A stretch of DNA of 64,000 nucleotides, from positions 244,712 to 308,711 of the forward strand of contig UCKM01000015.1 of the NCBI GenBank assembly GCA_900473175.1. The letters run 5' to 3'. Position numbers and translations under genes: made by a program. The notes below the pieces were generated by a model. The model ran no database searches and was not told the origin of the DNA. It saw only the letters and a program-made list of their open reading frames with translations. Shown one piece after another: positions 9,312-17,919 of the stretch. The stretch comes from Hyphomicrobiales bacterium (GTDB taxonomy: Bacteria > Pseudomonadota > Alphaproteobacteria > Rhizobiales > Rhizobiaceae). Numbering within the stretch: position 1 is the stretch's first letter; each line of letters opens with the position of its first letter.

Positions 9312-10376
9312 ATGCGGAAACGGACCTTGTTCGGCGCTCTGGCGCTCGCAGCTGTTCTCGGCGGCCACGCACTGGCACAGACCTCTTCGCTCGGGATCGG
9401 CTCGAACGAGGTCGCCATGCAACCAACAGGGCCATTCGCTGAACTCATCCTCTGGATCAACGTTCAGCAGCGCAATTTCTACCTCGCCATGACACATGCA
9501 CTCAAAGGCATGCGTGAAGATCCGTGGCAGGCGTCGATCCTGGTGGGGCTCTCGTTCCTTTATGGCATCCTGCATGCGGTGGGTCCCGGCCACGGCAAGG
9601 CGGTCATTTCGTCCTACATGCTGGCCAACGAGACCACGCTGCGGCGCGGCGTTCTTCTGTCTTTCGCATCATCGATGCTGCAGGCACTTACTGCCCTGTT
9701 CGTCATCGGCCTCACATTCCTTGTGCTGCGCGGGACCACGGTTTCAATGAACGATGCCGCACGTTACATGGAGATGGCGAGTTTTGTCCTGATCATCGCC
9801 TTTGGCCTGTCATTGCTGTGGCGCAAGCTGCCTCAGCTTTTCCGTCCTGGCATCGCCCGTCTCGTGCCCGAAAGGCATGGTATGGCCCTGGCCGCGCACG
9901 ATCACGGCCATCACCATGACCATAGCTATCATGATCATCACGACCACCCACATGCAGCCCATGATCATCATCATGATCACCACCATCACGCCGCGGGTGA
10001 AGTGTGCGAGACCTGCGGTCATTCGCACGCGCCGGACCCGGCAATGCTGGCAGGCGAATTCAACTGGAAGACGGCATGGGCAGCGATCGTCGCGGTCGGC
10101 TTGCGCCCGTGTTCGGGAGCGCTGATCGTCCTGACTTTCTCGCTGCTGAACGGCCTCGTGCTCGGTGGCGTGCTTTCAGTCTTCGCCATGGCATTCGGGA
10201 CGTTTATCACCGTCGCCACATTGGCAACGCTGGCTGTCACCGCCAAGAACGTCGCACTGAAGATTTCCGGCGGTTCGGCGCTTTCGGGCCGGGTTCAGAA
10301 CATCATCGAGATCGGCGGCGCTCTGTTCATCGTCCTGTTCGGTGTGCTGCTGCTGACGGCCTCGTTGCGCGTTTAA
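9312..10376 (+). CDS. NicO family nickel/cobalt transporter
   Basis: A 354-residue inner-membrane protein of the NicO/RcnA type. It has an N-terminal signal-like segment, transmembrane helices around residues 75-95, 110-140 and 150-172, and further helices after residue 255. The conserved HAVGPGHGKAVISSYML motif lies near 87-103 and the second family motif GLRPCSGAL near 265. Between them is a strongly histidine-rich hydrophilic loop at about 190-240 with many HDH and HHH runs plus CETCGHSH, likely a metal buffer. NicO members can export or import Ni/Co; direction is not decided by sequence. A SEED-type partner of the upstream DUF1007 gene. Confidence 0.9.
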   Translation: MRKRTLFGALALAAVLGGHALAQTSSLGIGSNEVAMQPTGPFAELILWINVQQRNFYLAMTHALKGMREDPWQASILVGLSFLYGILHAVGPGHGKAVISSYMLANETTLRRGVLLSFASSMLQALTALFVIGLTFLVLRGTTVSMNDAARYMEMASFVLIIAFGLSLLWRKLPQLFRPGIARLVPERHGMALAAHDHGHHHDHSYHDHHDHPHAAHDHHHDHHHHAAGEVCETCGHSHAPDPAMLAGEFNWKTAWAAIVAVGLRPCSGALIVLTFSLLNGLVLGGVLSVFAMAFGTFITVATLATLAVTAKNVALKISGGSALSGRVQNIIEIGGALFIVLFGVLLLTASLRV

Positions 10377-10377
10377 T

Positions 10378-10581
10378 TCACTCATCCTCGTGCTGTCGTC
10401 TGGCACGCAGCCAGAAGACGAGAAAAAAACCCGCAACGAAAACCACTGCGAAAATACCGGCCGCCAGTGTCGAGCGCTCGCCCAGAGCCAGCATCAAGGT
10501 CGGCATCCAGTAGGCGACGAGGCCAAAGCCCAGCATGATGCAGGCGGCGGCTATGGCCGCACTACGGGTTTTCGGATCCAT
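10378..10581 (-). CDS. Small membrane protein of unknown function
   Basis: A 67-residue protein with two hydrophobic helices at about residues 8-30 and 38-58 and a basic then acidic tail (ARRQHEDE). The ATG at 10581 has GGGAG 4 nt upstream. It converges on the nickel transporter gene, with only one base between stop codons. No family recognised. Confidence 0.6.
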   Translation of the reverse strand: MDPKTRSAAIAAACIMLGFGLVAYWMPTLMLALGERSTLAAGIFAVVFVAGFFLVFWLRARRQHEDE

Positions 10582-10680
10582 CACGCTCCCTATCTCATCT
10601 GGTTGTCAGGGCGTTGTAGCGGCGGCGCTGGGTAATGCAAGGGGGCGCCATGTGCGACCCATAAGCTTTGCAAAACACTG

Positions 10681-10805
10681 GTGCGTGGTTCGACAGAGCT
10701 CACCATGACGGAAGTCAATATGCTGCATGGCAATCGCCAAACTCTGTGCTCTGATCGCTCTGCAAGGCAAAAACCTCCCTCATGGTGACCCTGTCGAACC
10801 ACGCC
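10681..10805. repeat. REP-like inverted-repeat element, copy 1
   Basis: The left arm begins GTGCGTGGTTCGACAGAGCT at 10681; the right arm is its inverse complement and ends at 10805 (...GTCGAACCACGCC). The centre of about 65 bp differs from the other copies. It lies between a small membrane gene and a GNAT gene. The arms carry small changes compared with copies at 12798, 24947 and 27848. Confidence 0.85.
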
Positions 10806-10836
10806 CATCGGCCGTGCCCAACATCCAGGAAGCAAC

Positions 10837-11511
10837 CTAGGCCGTCCGAAAGTCCTCGAGCCGCTTGATCTGCTTGCCCTCGCCGTCGAAATTGTCCGGC
10901 GACAGCCATGCCTGATAGGCGGCTTTGAGCGCCGGCCATTCGCTATCGATGATCGAATACCAGGCCGTGTCCCTGTTCTTGCCCTTTTGCACCATGTGCT
11001 GGCGGAACACACCTTCGAACTTGAAGCCAAAACGCTCGGCCGCACGCTTTGAAGGTTCGTTGCCGTTGTTGCACTTCCATTCATAGCGCCGGTAGCCGAG
11101 CTCATCGAAAATATAGGCCATGAACAGATATTGTGCTTCCGTCGCCGCCGGCTTGCGCGAAATCAGCGGACCCCAATAGATATTGCCGATCTCGATCACG
11201 CCGAATGTTGGATCGATGCGCATCAGCGTCTGGCGGCCGGCAACCTTGCCGCTGGCCTTGTCGATGACCGCAAAGAACAGCGGATCCTTGCTCGCCGCCA
11301 CTTTTTCCAACCAGGCGTCGAAGGCCTCGCGGTTCTCAGCTGGGGACTCGAAGAGAAAGCGGAAACGGTCGCCGGCATCCGCCACGCTCGATGCTTCGAA
11401 GAGCCCATCGCCGTGCTTTGCCGGGTCCAATGGCTCGAGGCGCACATAGCGGCCCTCCAAAGGTTCGCGGGCGGGTAGAGGGCGCGGTGTCCAGTTGGTC
11501 AGATCGGTCAT
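10837..11511 (-). CDS. GNAT family N-acetyltransferase (RimJ/RimL-like)
   Basis: A 224-residue acetyltransferase of the RimJ/RimL subgroup (Acetyltransf_3). It shows RYVRLEPLD near residue 21, the central strand GVIEIGNIYWGPLISRKPAATEA near 106-128, and the cofactor region LGYRRYEWKCNNGNEPSKRAAERFGF near 138-163 (quoted in two overlapping parts). Members acetylate ribosomal proteins, small-molecule amines or toxins; a close relative group is annotated only as predicted acetyltransferase. It is monocistronic and flanked upstream by the divergent aminotransferase gene. Confidence 0.87.
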   Translation of the reverse strand: MTDLTNWTPRPLPAREPLEGRYVRLEPLDPAKHGDGLFEASSVADAGDRFRFLFESPAENREAFDAWLEKVAASKDPLFFAVIDKASGKVAGRQTLMRIDPTFGVIEIGNIYWGPLISRKPAATEAQYLFMAYIFDELGYRRYEWKCNNGNEPSKRAAERFGFKFEGVFRQHMVQKGKNRDTAWYSIIDSEWPALKAAYQAWLSPDNFDGEGKQIKRLEDFRTA

Positions 11512-11606
11512 GATGCAATTCGCTCGGGCTCAGCGTCAGAATATTTGACTTGTTACTGCACTCCACGCACAAAGCAGAAGTTGAAAATTGTATGTGAGAC
11601 AAGAAA

Positions 11607-12776
11607 ATGCTGCGTACTATTTCGGGGTTCGACCGTATCGGTGAAGAGAATGCCTTTGCAGTGCTCGCCCGCGCGACTGCCCTCAGCGCCCACGGCAAGG
11701 ACATCATCAATCTCGGCATCGGCCAGCCGGACTTCAAAACGCCCGGCCACATAGTCGAGGCGGCCATCAAGGCACTCAAGGATGGCCACCACGGCTATAC
11801 GCCGGCGACAGGCCTCCTTGCCGCGCGTGAAGCAGTGGCACGGCGCACGCTGACGACGACTGGCGTCGAGGTCTCGCCGGAAAACATCATCATCGTTCCG
11901 GGTGGCAAAGTGACGATGTTCGCAGCGATCCTGATCTTTGGCGAGCCAGGCGCGGAAATACTCTACCCGGACCCTGGTTTCCCAATCTATCGCTCCATGA
12001 TCGAATTTACCGGAGCCAAACCCATTCCCGTGCCGATCCGCGAGGAAAACGGCTTCGCATTTTCTGCGGAAGAGACGCTTTCGCTTATTACGCCGAAGAC
12101 CCGGCTGCTGATCTTGAACTCACCCGCCAATCCCACCGGCGGCGTGACCCCCAAGGCCGAGATCGAGAACCTTGTCAAAGGCCTCGAAGCACATCCGCAT
12201 GTCGCCATCATGTCCGATGAGATCTATGACGTCATGACCTATGACGGCGAGGAACATTGTTCGCTGCTGACCTTTCCGGAAATTCGTGACCGGTTGATCG
12301 TGCTCAATGGCTGGTCGAAGACCTGGGCAATGACCGGCTGGCGCATGGGCTGGTCGATCTGGCCGGACCAGCTCTACGACAAGGTGCGCAAGCTGGCGGT
12401 CAACTGCTGGTCCTGCGTCAACGCGCCGAGCCAGTTTGCCGGGATCGCCGCCATCGATGGCCCGCAGGACGAGGTCGAGAAGATGTGCCGCGCATTCGAC
12501 AACCGCCGCAAGATCGTCGTCGATGGCTTGAACAGCCTGCCTGGCATCAGTTGCGCAACGCCCAAGGGCGCGTTCTACGCCTTCCCCAATGTCAAGGAGA
12601 CGGGCTGGCCCGCCAAGCAGCTGGCGGCGGCCCTGCTCGACGAGGCCGGCGTGGCGCTGATCGGCGGACCGGATTTTGGCATTCTCGGCGAAGGCTATGT
12701 TCGCCTCTCCTACGCCAATTCAGAGGAGAACATCCTGCGTGCCATCGAGCGGATCGAGAAGTTTCTGGCGAAGTGA
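11607..12776 (+). CDS. Class I aminotransferase (aspartate aminotransferase-like)
   Basis: A 389-residue PLP enzyme of fold type I. The substrate arm motif INLGIGQPDFKTP is at about residues 33-45, the cofactor ring aspartate in IMSDEIYD at about 204, and the PLP lysine in LNGWSKTWAMTGWRMGW at about residue 236. The C-terminal arginine is in EGYVRLSYA near 364. Substrate is probably aspartate, alanine or an aromatic acid, which cannot be settled by sequence. A weak ribosome site (GACAAGAAA) precedes the ATG. The gene is divergent from the GNAT gene. Confidence 0.9.
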   Translation: MLRTISGFDRIGEENAFAVLARATALSAHGKDIINLGIGQPDFKTPGHIVEAAIKALKDGHHGYTPATGLLAAREAVARRTLTTTGVEVSPENIIIVPGGKVTMFAAILIFGEPGAEILYPDPGFPIYRSMIEFTGAKPIPVPIREENGFAFSAEETLSLITPKTRLLILNSPANPTGGVTPKAEIENLVKGLEAHPHVAIMSDEIYDVMTYDGEEHCSLLTFPEIRDRLIVLNGWSKTWAMTGWRMGWSIWPDQLYDKVRKLAVNCWSCVNAPSQFAGIAAIDGPQDEVEKMCRAFDNRRKIVVDGLNSLPGISCATPKGAFYAFPNVKETGWPAKQLAAALLDEAGVALIGGPDFGILGEGYVRLSYANSEENILRAIERIEKFLAK

Positions 12777-12797
12777 AATCGAGGATGGCAAAGTGAT

Positions 12798-12925
12798 GGT
12801 GCGTGGTTCGACAAGCTCACCATGAGGTGACCTGTTGATCGCACGGAAGATCGCAAACGCTCGGGCGTTGAACCGCCTGTGCTAAGCGCAAACTCCCCCA
12901 TGGTGAGCCCTGTCGAACCACGCAC
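12798..12925. repeat. REP-like inverted-repeat element, copy 2
   Basis: The left arm GGTGCGTGGTTCGACAAGCT starts at 12798, and the inverse-complement right arm ends at 12925. It has the same layout as the copy at 10681, with an unrelated centre of about 65 bp. It sits between converging genes for the aminotransferase and the DUF533 protein. Confidence 0.87.
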
Positions 12926-12944
12926 TACGGATCGGCAATGATCG

Positions 12945-13661
12945 TTACGCGGGCGAATTCGCCTTGGCGTTGGCAACCGTTGCTTCGATATGGTCGATCA
13001 GGCTGTCCGGCAGTTTGAGACGGCCGGCAAGCAGATCGAGATAACCGCGTTCAGCGCGCGTCTTCGGATCGATCGCGAGACGCGAGGCGGTGTAGAGTTC
13101 CACCTTTTGTGCGTCGGTAACCGCAGCCGCAACCAGGGCATCGATATCGACTGGCGCGCTCAGCTCGCCCGTGAGGAAATCCTGCGTATCGCTGTTGATG
13201 CCGGAAAGCGCTAGCTTCTCGGTGATGCGCTGGCGCTCGGTCTCGTCCACATGTCCATCCGCGCGCGCGGCCGCGATCATGGCACGCACCAGGACAAGCG
13301 CGAACTCGTGCTCGCCCTGTGGTGCGGTTTCGGGGTGGAAGCTTGAATCGTCCGGCGGGGGCAGCAACTCGCCATCCAAGGCCGTAGGCGTCGTCTCCGC
13401 CGGGGCCTTTCCGGATTGATAATTCTGATAGGCCTTGTAGGCGAGGCCGGCCACAGCGGCGAGACCGCCCAATTTCAGTGCGCTACCGGCGACTTCACGG
13501 CCCGTGCCGGTACCGAGCAGGATTGCAGCAAGGGCGCCTGCAGCGAGCGGATTGTCCTTGGCCATTTGCGTCGCCTTGCCCGCAGTATCGCGAACCGAAG
13601 CACCGGTGCCGGGAATGTTGCTTCCAAGGAAATCATCGAGAATCTTCTTCGGATCGAGCAT
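12945..13661 (-). CDS. DUF533 / TerB-like family protein (YebE type)
   Basis: A 238-residue protein with the YebE/DUF533 layout. The N-terminus starts LDPKKILDDFLG, followed by glycine/alanine-rich hydrophobic segments at about residues 38-77 that may insert in or associate with the membrane. An acidic, proline-rich linker lies at about 85-115. The C-terminal domain of about 120 residues is related to the TerB helical fold (RAMIAAARADGHVDETERQRI, about residues 125-145). The family has no assigned function; YebE in Escherichia coli belongs to the envelope-stress regulon. It appears monocistronic. Confidence 0.83.
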   Translation of the reverse strand: MLDPKKILDDFLGSNIPGTGASVRDTAGKATQMAKDNPLAAGALAAILLGTGTGREVAGSALKLGGLAAVAGLAYKAYQNYQSGKAPAETTPTALDGELLPPPDDSSFHPETAPQGEHEFALVLVRAMIAAARADGHVDETERQRITEKLALSGINSDTQDFLTGELSAPVDIDALVAAAVTDAQKVELYTASRLAIDPKTRAERGYLDLLAGRLKLPDSLIDHIEATVANAKANSPA

Positions 13662-13850
13662 GCAAATCTCCTCTTGGCTGCATGAATTGGCCCCGCTTAG
13701 TTAGGACCCGGTTCATGGCATTGCAATGACAGGCGAGGAGTTTTTAGAGCGCCCTACATGGCTCGACGCGGCTTACCGTGGGCGAGGCTGCTGACGTCGC
13801 ACTGCCTTCGATTATCATTGCCAGCCGCCAATCAGGTCCGTGCCTGAGGC

Positions 13851-14780
13851 CTAGGAGCCAATGTGCTGTTTGACGCCGCGTTCCCTGGCGAGCCGCACCT
13901 GTCTTTGCCGCTCGGCAAAGCGGGCGCGGTCCTCGTCGGTCCGCTCATGATAGCAGTTCGGGCAAGAGACGCCCTCCTCGAACAGGGGGGAGAGCTTGTC
14001 TTCCGGCGCGATGGGATTGCGGCAAGCATGGCAAAGCTCGGCCTCGCCCTCGATGAGGCCGTGCCCTACCGACACCCGTTCGTCGAACACGAAGCACTCG
14101 CCTTCCCAGCGGCTGCTTTCAACCGGTACATCCTCAAGGTACTTCAGGATACCGCCCTTCAGGTGAAACACATCGTCGAAGCCGAGGCCTTTGACAAAGG
14201 CGGTCGCCTTTTCGCAGCGAATGCCGCCAGTACAGAACATGGCGATCTTTTTGCCCTCGAGGTCCGCACGGTGATCTTCCACCCATTGCGGAAATTCGCG
14301 GAAAGTCTTCGTCTTGGGATCGACAGCGCCGGCGAAGCTACCGATTGCCGTCTCATAGTCGTTGCGCGTGTCGATGAGGATGGTGTCGGGATCGGAGATC
14401 AGTGCGTTCCAGTCATTGGGCTGCACATAGGTACCGACGCTTCGCAACGGATCAATCTCCGCCACCCCCATGGTGACGATTTCCTTCTTCAAACGCACCT
14501 TCATGCGCTTGAACGGCATCTCGCTGGCATAGGAATATTTGAGTTCCATGCCAGCAATGGCCGGTTCAGCATTCAAAAAATCGACGAGCTTTTCGATCGC
14601 CACCGCTGTCCCCGCAACCGTTCCATTAATGCCTTCGGCGGCCAAGAGAAGCGTGCCCTTGATGCCCTCGCCGCAGCACAGCTTCGCCAGCGGCTCTTGC
14701 AGCGCGTGGTAATGCTCCAGAGGCGCAAAACGGTAGAGCGCAGCCACCTTGAAGGGCAGATTTGAGGAATGATCTGTCAT
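13851..14780 (-). CDS. trhO: tRNA uridine(34) hydroxylase, rhodanese family
   Basis: A 309-residue member of the YceA/TrhO family, which makes 5-hydroxyuridine at position 34 of tRNAs. The N-terminal UPF0176 domain has the motif [17 protein letters not shown] at about residues 38-54. The rhodanese domain follows with IDTRNDYE near 135 and the catalytic cysteine loop [13 protein letters not shown] near 179-191. A cysteine-containing tail with CHAC and CPNC pairs (about 255-280) may bind zinc. The ATG at 14780 is preferred over a TTG at 14792. Divergent from eda. Assignment rests on family motifs. Confidence 0.92.
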   Translation of the reverse strand: MTDHSSNLPFKVAALYRFAPLEHYHALQEPLAKLCCGEGIKGTLLLAAEGINGTVAGTAVAIEKLVDFLNAEPAIAGMELKYSYASEMPFKRMKVRLKKEIVTMGVAEIDPLRSVGTYVQPNDWNALISDPDTILIDTRNDYETAIGSFAGAVDPKTKTFREFPQWVEDHRADLEGKKIAMFCTGGIRCEKATAFVKGLGFDDVFHLKGGILKYLEDVPVESSRWEGECFVFDERVSVGHGLIEGEAELCHACRNPIAPEDKLSPLFEEGVSCPNCYHERTDEDRARFAERQRQVRLARERGVKQHIGS

Positions 14781-14947
14781 GATCGCATCCAACTACTGTG
14801 CTCGGACCGCAATTTCAAGAGTTTTGAAGAATCGGGAGCGAAGTCCCCTACTCTCGCCCACCTTCTAGATCAGTATTTCCGGATTTGGTGGACAAACCGG
14901 CCCAGCCCTACTAAATCGATTGAACCCCTAGATAGCGGAGAAGCGCG

Positions 14948-15586
14948 ATGACCCAGAAGACCGATTTGTTACTTCCTGTCCTCAAAGGGCAGCCCGTCAT
15001 TCCGGTCATTCTCATTCAGAATGTTGCCGATGCGGTGCCGCTAGCCCGCGCGCTTGCCAAAGGCGGTCTTCCAGCAATCGAGATCACCTTGCGTACAGCC
15101 GCGGCACTCGACGCCATTCGCGCCGTCGCCAATGAAGTGCCTGAAGCCATCGTTGGTGCGGGTACCATTCTCAATGCCCGGCAATACGAAGAAGCGAGCA
15201 AAGCCGGTTCGCGCTTTATCGTCAGCCCCGGCGCGACGCCGCAGCTCATCGAGGCCGCCCGCCACAGCAAGGTACCGCTCCTGCCCGGCGCAATCACGCC
15301 CGGCGAAATCATGTCCCTGCGCGAGGAAGGCTATACCATGCTGAAGTTCTTCCCCGCCGAACAGGCCGGTGGCGCAACCTTCCTCAAGTCGCTGGCCTCG
15401 CCGCTCGCAGGCACGATGTTCTGCCCGACAGGCGGCGTCAGTGTCGCCAATGCCAAGACCTATCTGAGCCTTCCCAACGTTGTGTGCGTTGGCGGTTCCT
15501 GGGTTGCTCCGGAGGAGTTGGTCAAAGCCGGCAAATGGGACGAGATCACCAAGCTGGCCGCCGATGCCGTAAAGCTGGCTGGGTAG
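14948..15586 (+). CDS. eda: KDPG aldolase (Entner-Doudoroff)
   Basis: A 212-residue class I aldolase splitting 2-keto-3-deoxy-6-phosphogluconate into pyruvate and glyceraldehyde 3-phosphate; many members also act on 4-hydroxy-2-oxoglutarate. The catalytic glutamate is in IEITLRT near residue 46, the Schiff-base lysine in [10 protein letters not shown] near residue 134, and the phosphate loop in FCPTGGVS near 160. A GATAGCGGAGAAGCGCG ribosome-site region precedes the ATG. Length is typical. It works in the same carbon pool as gnd at 1870. Confidence 0.96.
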   Translation: MTQKTDLLLPVLKGQPVIPVILIQNVADAVPLARALAKGGLPAIEITLRTAAALDAIRAVANEVPEAIVGAGTILNARQYEEASKAGSRFIVSPGATPQLIEAARHSKVPLLPGAITPGEIMSLREEGYTMLKFFPAEQAGGATFLKSLASPLAGTMFCPTGGVSVANAKTYLSLPNVVCVGGSWVAPEELVKAGKWDEITKLAADAVKLAG

Positions 15587-15642
15587 CCATTCCGCCCGCA
15601 ATTGGCATTCAAGCCGGATTCGTTTGTAATTTAGCCAAGATA

Positions 15643-15660
15643 CCCTCCCAGTGGGGAGGG
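15643..15660. terminator. Hairpin between convergent eda and DUF882 genes
   Basis: CCCTCCC at 15643-15649 pairs with GGGAGGG at 15654-15660 around a 4-nt loop. No clear T tract follows. It could serve both converging transcripts, or be a remnant of the repeat type seen at 30960-31074, which uses similar CCCTCCC/GGGAGGG arms. Confidence 0.4.
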
Positions 15661-15667
15661 ATTTGAC

Positions 15668-17569
15668 TTACGTCCCGCTGGTTGGATTGAACTTGGCGAT
15701 CTGCAGGAACGTTACGGCCTTGCCGGTAAACTTGTTGGCGGTGACCGGCGCATCGTGCTGGAAGCCACCGACATAGACGGTCGTCGGCGCCGTACGCATC
15801 AACGCATTGCGGATCACCGCCGGCTCAACATGCGGCGCCACGTCGGCGACCTGCTGGTTCGAGAGCGCGCGGTCCGGCAAATCCGATGCGACCTGGATGG
15901 CCTTCGGAGCCTGCTCCTGGACTGTCTGGCGGCGGGGCTTGGCTCCCTTGGCCGTGGTGATCACGCCGCTGTCGAGCATGGCGACCGGGTCACCCTTGGC
16001 ATGCAGCATCGTCTGGCGCAGCGACGCCTGCGATGTCGCAGATGCGAGCTGCATATTCTGCTGCGCGGCCGGCTGCGGGTGCGCAACCCGTCCCCCGGTG
16101 GTGCCTGGCACGGTCTGTAGCTGGCTGGCCGGCTTGACTGCAGTCGCCTGTTTGAGGAGTGCTTCCGGTGTCGGATCCACGTCGGGAACCTGAATGACAT
16201 CCTGACCAAGGGAAGCCGTGTCCTGTGCAACGGGTGCTGGAGCCGCTCGCTGCTCGGGTACGATCGATGCAAGCATCATGTCATTGTGCTTTGGCTTCTC
16301 AAAGGGAACTGGAACAAGCGCGTTGACCATTTCAGCCTGCGCCTTGCCGGCGTCGCTGTTGGTATTGTCGTCGCTATTGGCAGCAATCAGGTCGCGGATC
16401 GCGCTGGCTCCATCCTGCGGGCGCGGTTCGGGCAGCGCCGCGATGGCCGTCGATTTATCGGATGCCAACGCGTTCAAAGTCGATGGTTCTTCCGGTGCCG
16501 GCGTCGGCGAATAGTCAGGACGGCGCAATGGAACCGGAACATTGAAAGCAAGCGTCTGATTGTCGTCCGGGGTTCCCGCGAGTCCGGCGTCCGGGTGCGG
16601 AGCAGCCACGGGCGTAGGTACATCACCTGTCGGCAGAGCAGGCTCGGTCGGCTGAGGCGCCTTCGCCGCTGTCGCGACCGGTGCTGTTCCGTCGGCTTCC
16701 TCCGCTATGGAAGCAGGCTTGGACGCGACCGTCCTCGAAGGTTTCGCGGCCGATGCTACAGCCACTGAGCCTTCCCCGGTATCTTCCTCTTCATCGGCAC
16801 CACCGCCAAAGAGCATGCCGAACAGGCTCTTGCCACGGCTGCTTGAGCGCGAGGCGCTGGCGATCTGGATCGAACTACCATTGCGCCTGCGTGATTCATA
16901 GGCGGCAACTGCCTGCTCGTAACCGGGCAATGGCTTGCCATCGGATGGAATATGCAGGGTCTTGCCGTCGGGGAATACCGTCAGGAGTTCCTTGCGGCTC
17001 ATGCGCGGCCAATGGCGCACATTGCCAACGTCCGTGTGGACGAAAGGCGAGCCGGAGGTGGGGTAGTAACCGACGCCGCCGGCCTGGAACTTCAGCGCGG
17101 TATAGCGCAGCGTTTGCAGCTTCACGCCCGGCAGGTACCAGTCCATCGCCTTGCCGAGCATGTGCTGGCTCTTTTCGGCGACACCGCGCGAACGCGAACG
17201 CAGCATGGAATTCGTCGACGGAGAACGATAGCCGCAGATGACATAAATATAGTCGCGCCCGCCCACGGTCTGGTATATTTGCCACACGAGGTCGAACAGG
17301 CGTGGGTCCATCTTGGTCGGTTCGTTGCGGCGCCAGTCGCGCAGAAACTGGTTGAGCTTGTTCAAGCCGTCCTGCTGGAAGCGGCCGTCTTTCTTGAAAG
17401 TGACTTCGATGCGTTCGTTCGTATGAACGGCGTACAGCCTCAACGTACGTGTTTCGGCATTGGCCTGTGCGGACGCAAACAGCATCGACGCAAGGGCCAT
17501 GATGAACGCAAAACAGCCAGCACGCGCAAACGAACCCACCGCCATTTTGCCGTTCTTTACGAGATTCAT
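15668..17569 (-). CDS. DUF882 (YcbK/peptidase M15-like) envelope protein with long Pro/Ala-rich tail
   Basis: A 633-residue exported protein. A hydrophobic signal peptide ends around residue 38 (ASAQANA). The DUF882 domain spans about 40-200 and carries the M15-like metal motif pattern: GYRSPSTNSML near 115, SQHMLGKAMDWYLPG near 135 (His and Asp ligands), and FVHTDVGNVRHWPR near 175 (second His). Such domains are predicted LD- or DD-carboxypeptidases acting on peptidoglycan. The remaining two thirds is low-complexity Ala/Pro/Val sequence, perhaps a wall-spanning or interaction region. The ATG at 17569 is better spaced from GGGA than the TTG at 17578. Confidence 0.85.
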   Translation of the reverse strand: MNLVKNGKMAVGSFARAGCFAFIMALASMLFASAQANAETRTLRLYAVHTNERIEVTFKKDGRFQQDGLNKLNQFLRDWRRNEPTKMDPRLFDLVWQIYQTVGGRDYIYVICGYRSPSTNSMLRSRSRGVAEKSQHMLGKAMDWYLPGVKLQTLRYTALKFQAGGVGYYPTSGSPFVHTDVGNVRHWPRMSRKELLTVFPDGKTLHIPSDGKPLPGYEQAVAAYESRRRNGSSIQIASASRSSSRGKSLFGMLFGGGADEEEDTGEGSVAVASAAKPSRTVASKPASIAEEADGTAPVATAAKAPQPTEPALPTGDVPTPVAAPHPDAGLAGTPDDNQTLAFNVPVPLRRPDYSPTPAPEEPSTLNALASDKSTAIAALPEPRPQDGASAIRDLIAANSDDNTNSDAGKAQAEMVNALVPVPFEKPKHNDMMLASIVPEQRAAPAPVAQDTASLGQDVIQVPDVDPTPEALLKQATAVKPASQLQTVPGTTGGRVAHPQPAAQQNMQLASATSQASLRQTMLHAKGDPVAMLDSGVITTAKGAKPRRQTVQEQAPKAIQVASDLPDRALSNQQVADVAPHVEPAVIRNALMRTAPTTVYVGGFQHDAPVTANKFTGKAVTFLQIAKFNPTSGT

Positions 17570-17919
17570 ATCTGACAATTTCGTCCCAACCTTGACCGTT
17601 ATTTCAACCCCCGAACGGCTGAATTGTCCGATTTAATGGTTAATGGTCGCTTTATTGAAGAACAAATACGTTGAGAGCATGGCAAAAACTTACGCAAAAT
17701 CCATCGTTTTGTGACATGGTCAACGGGTTGTTAACAGCACAATTAAGGCCTTTTAACGAAGGAATCCATTCTCCGAAAGTCTAAAAAATGCTTGAATCTG
17801 AATTAAGCAAGACGGAACCTATCCGGTTGCAAACCGATTTTTAAGGTTTAGCACTTTCGAACTAATTCTCGCGATTCGATCCTTGCGGATTGTATTTGCC
17901 CCAATGACATGGTGCCGAA
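17570..17919. promoter_or_regulatory. AT-rich divergent promoter region
   Basis: About 350 bp between the DUF882 and oligopeptidase genes with no coding signs. It is AT-rich with several TTAA words, for example around 17731-17756, but none has the exact TTAA-N7-TTAA spacing of a CtrA box. It presumably carries both promoters; none can be fixed. Confidence 0.4.

Noticed and set aside
17731..17756. CtrA box between the DUF882 and pepF genes
   Set aside because: TTAA words occur, but the spacing is 6 or 8 bases, not the 7 needed.
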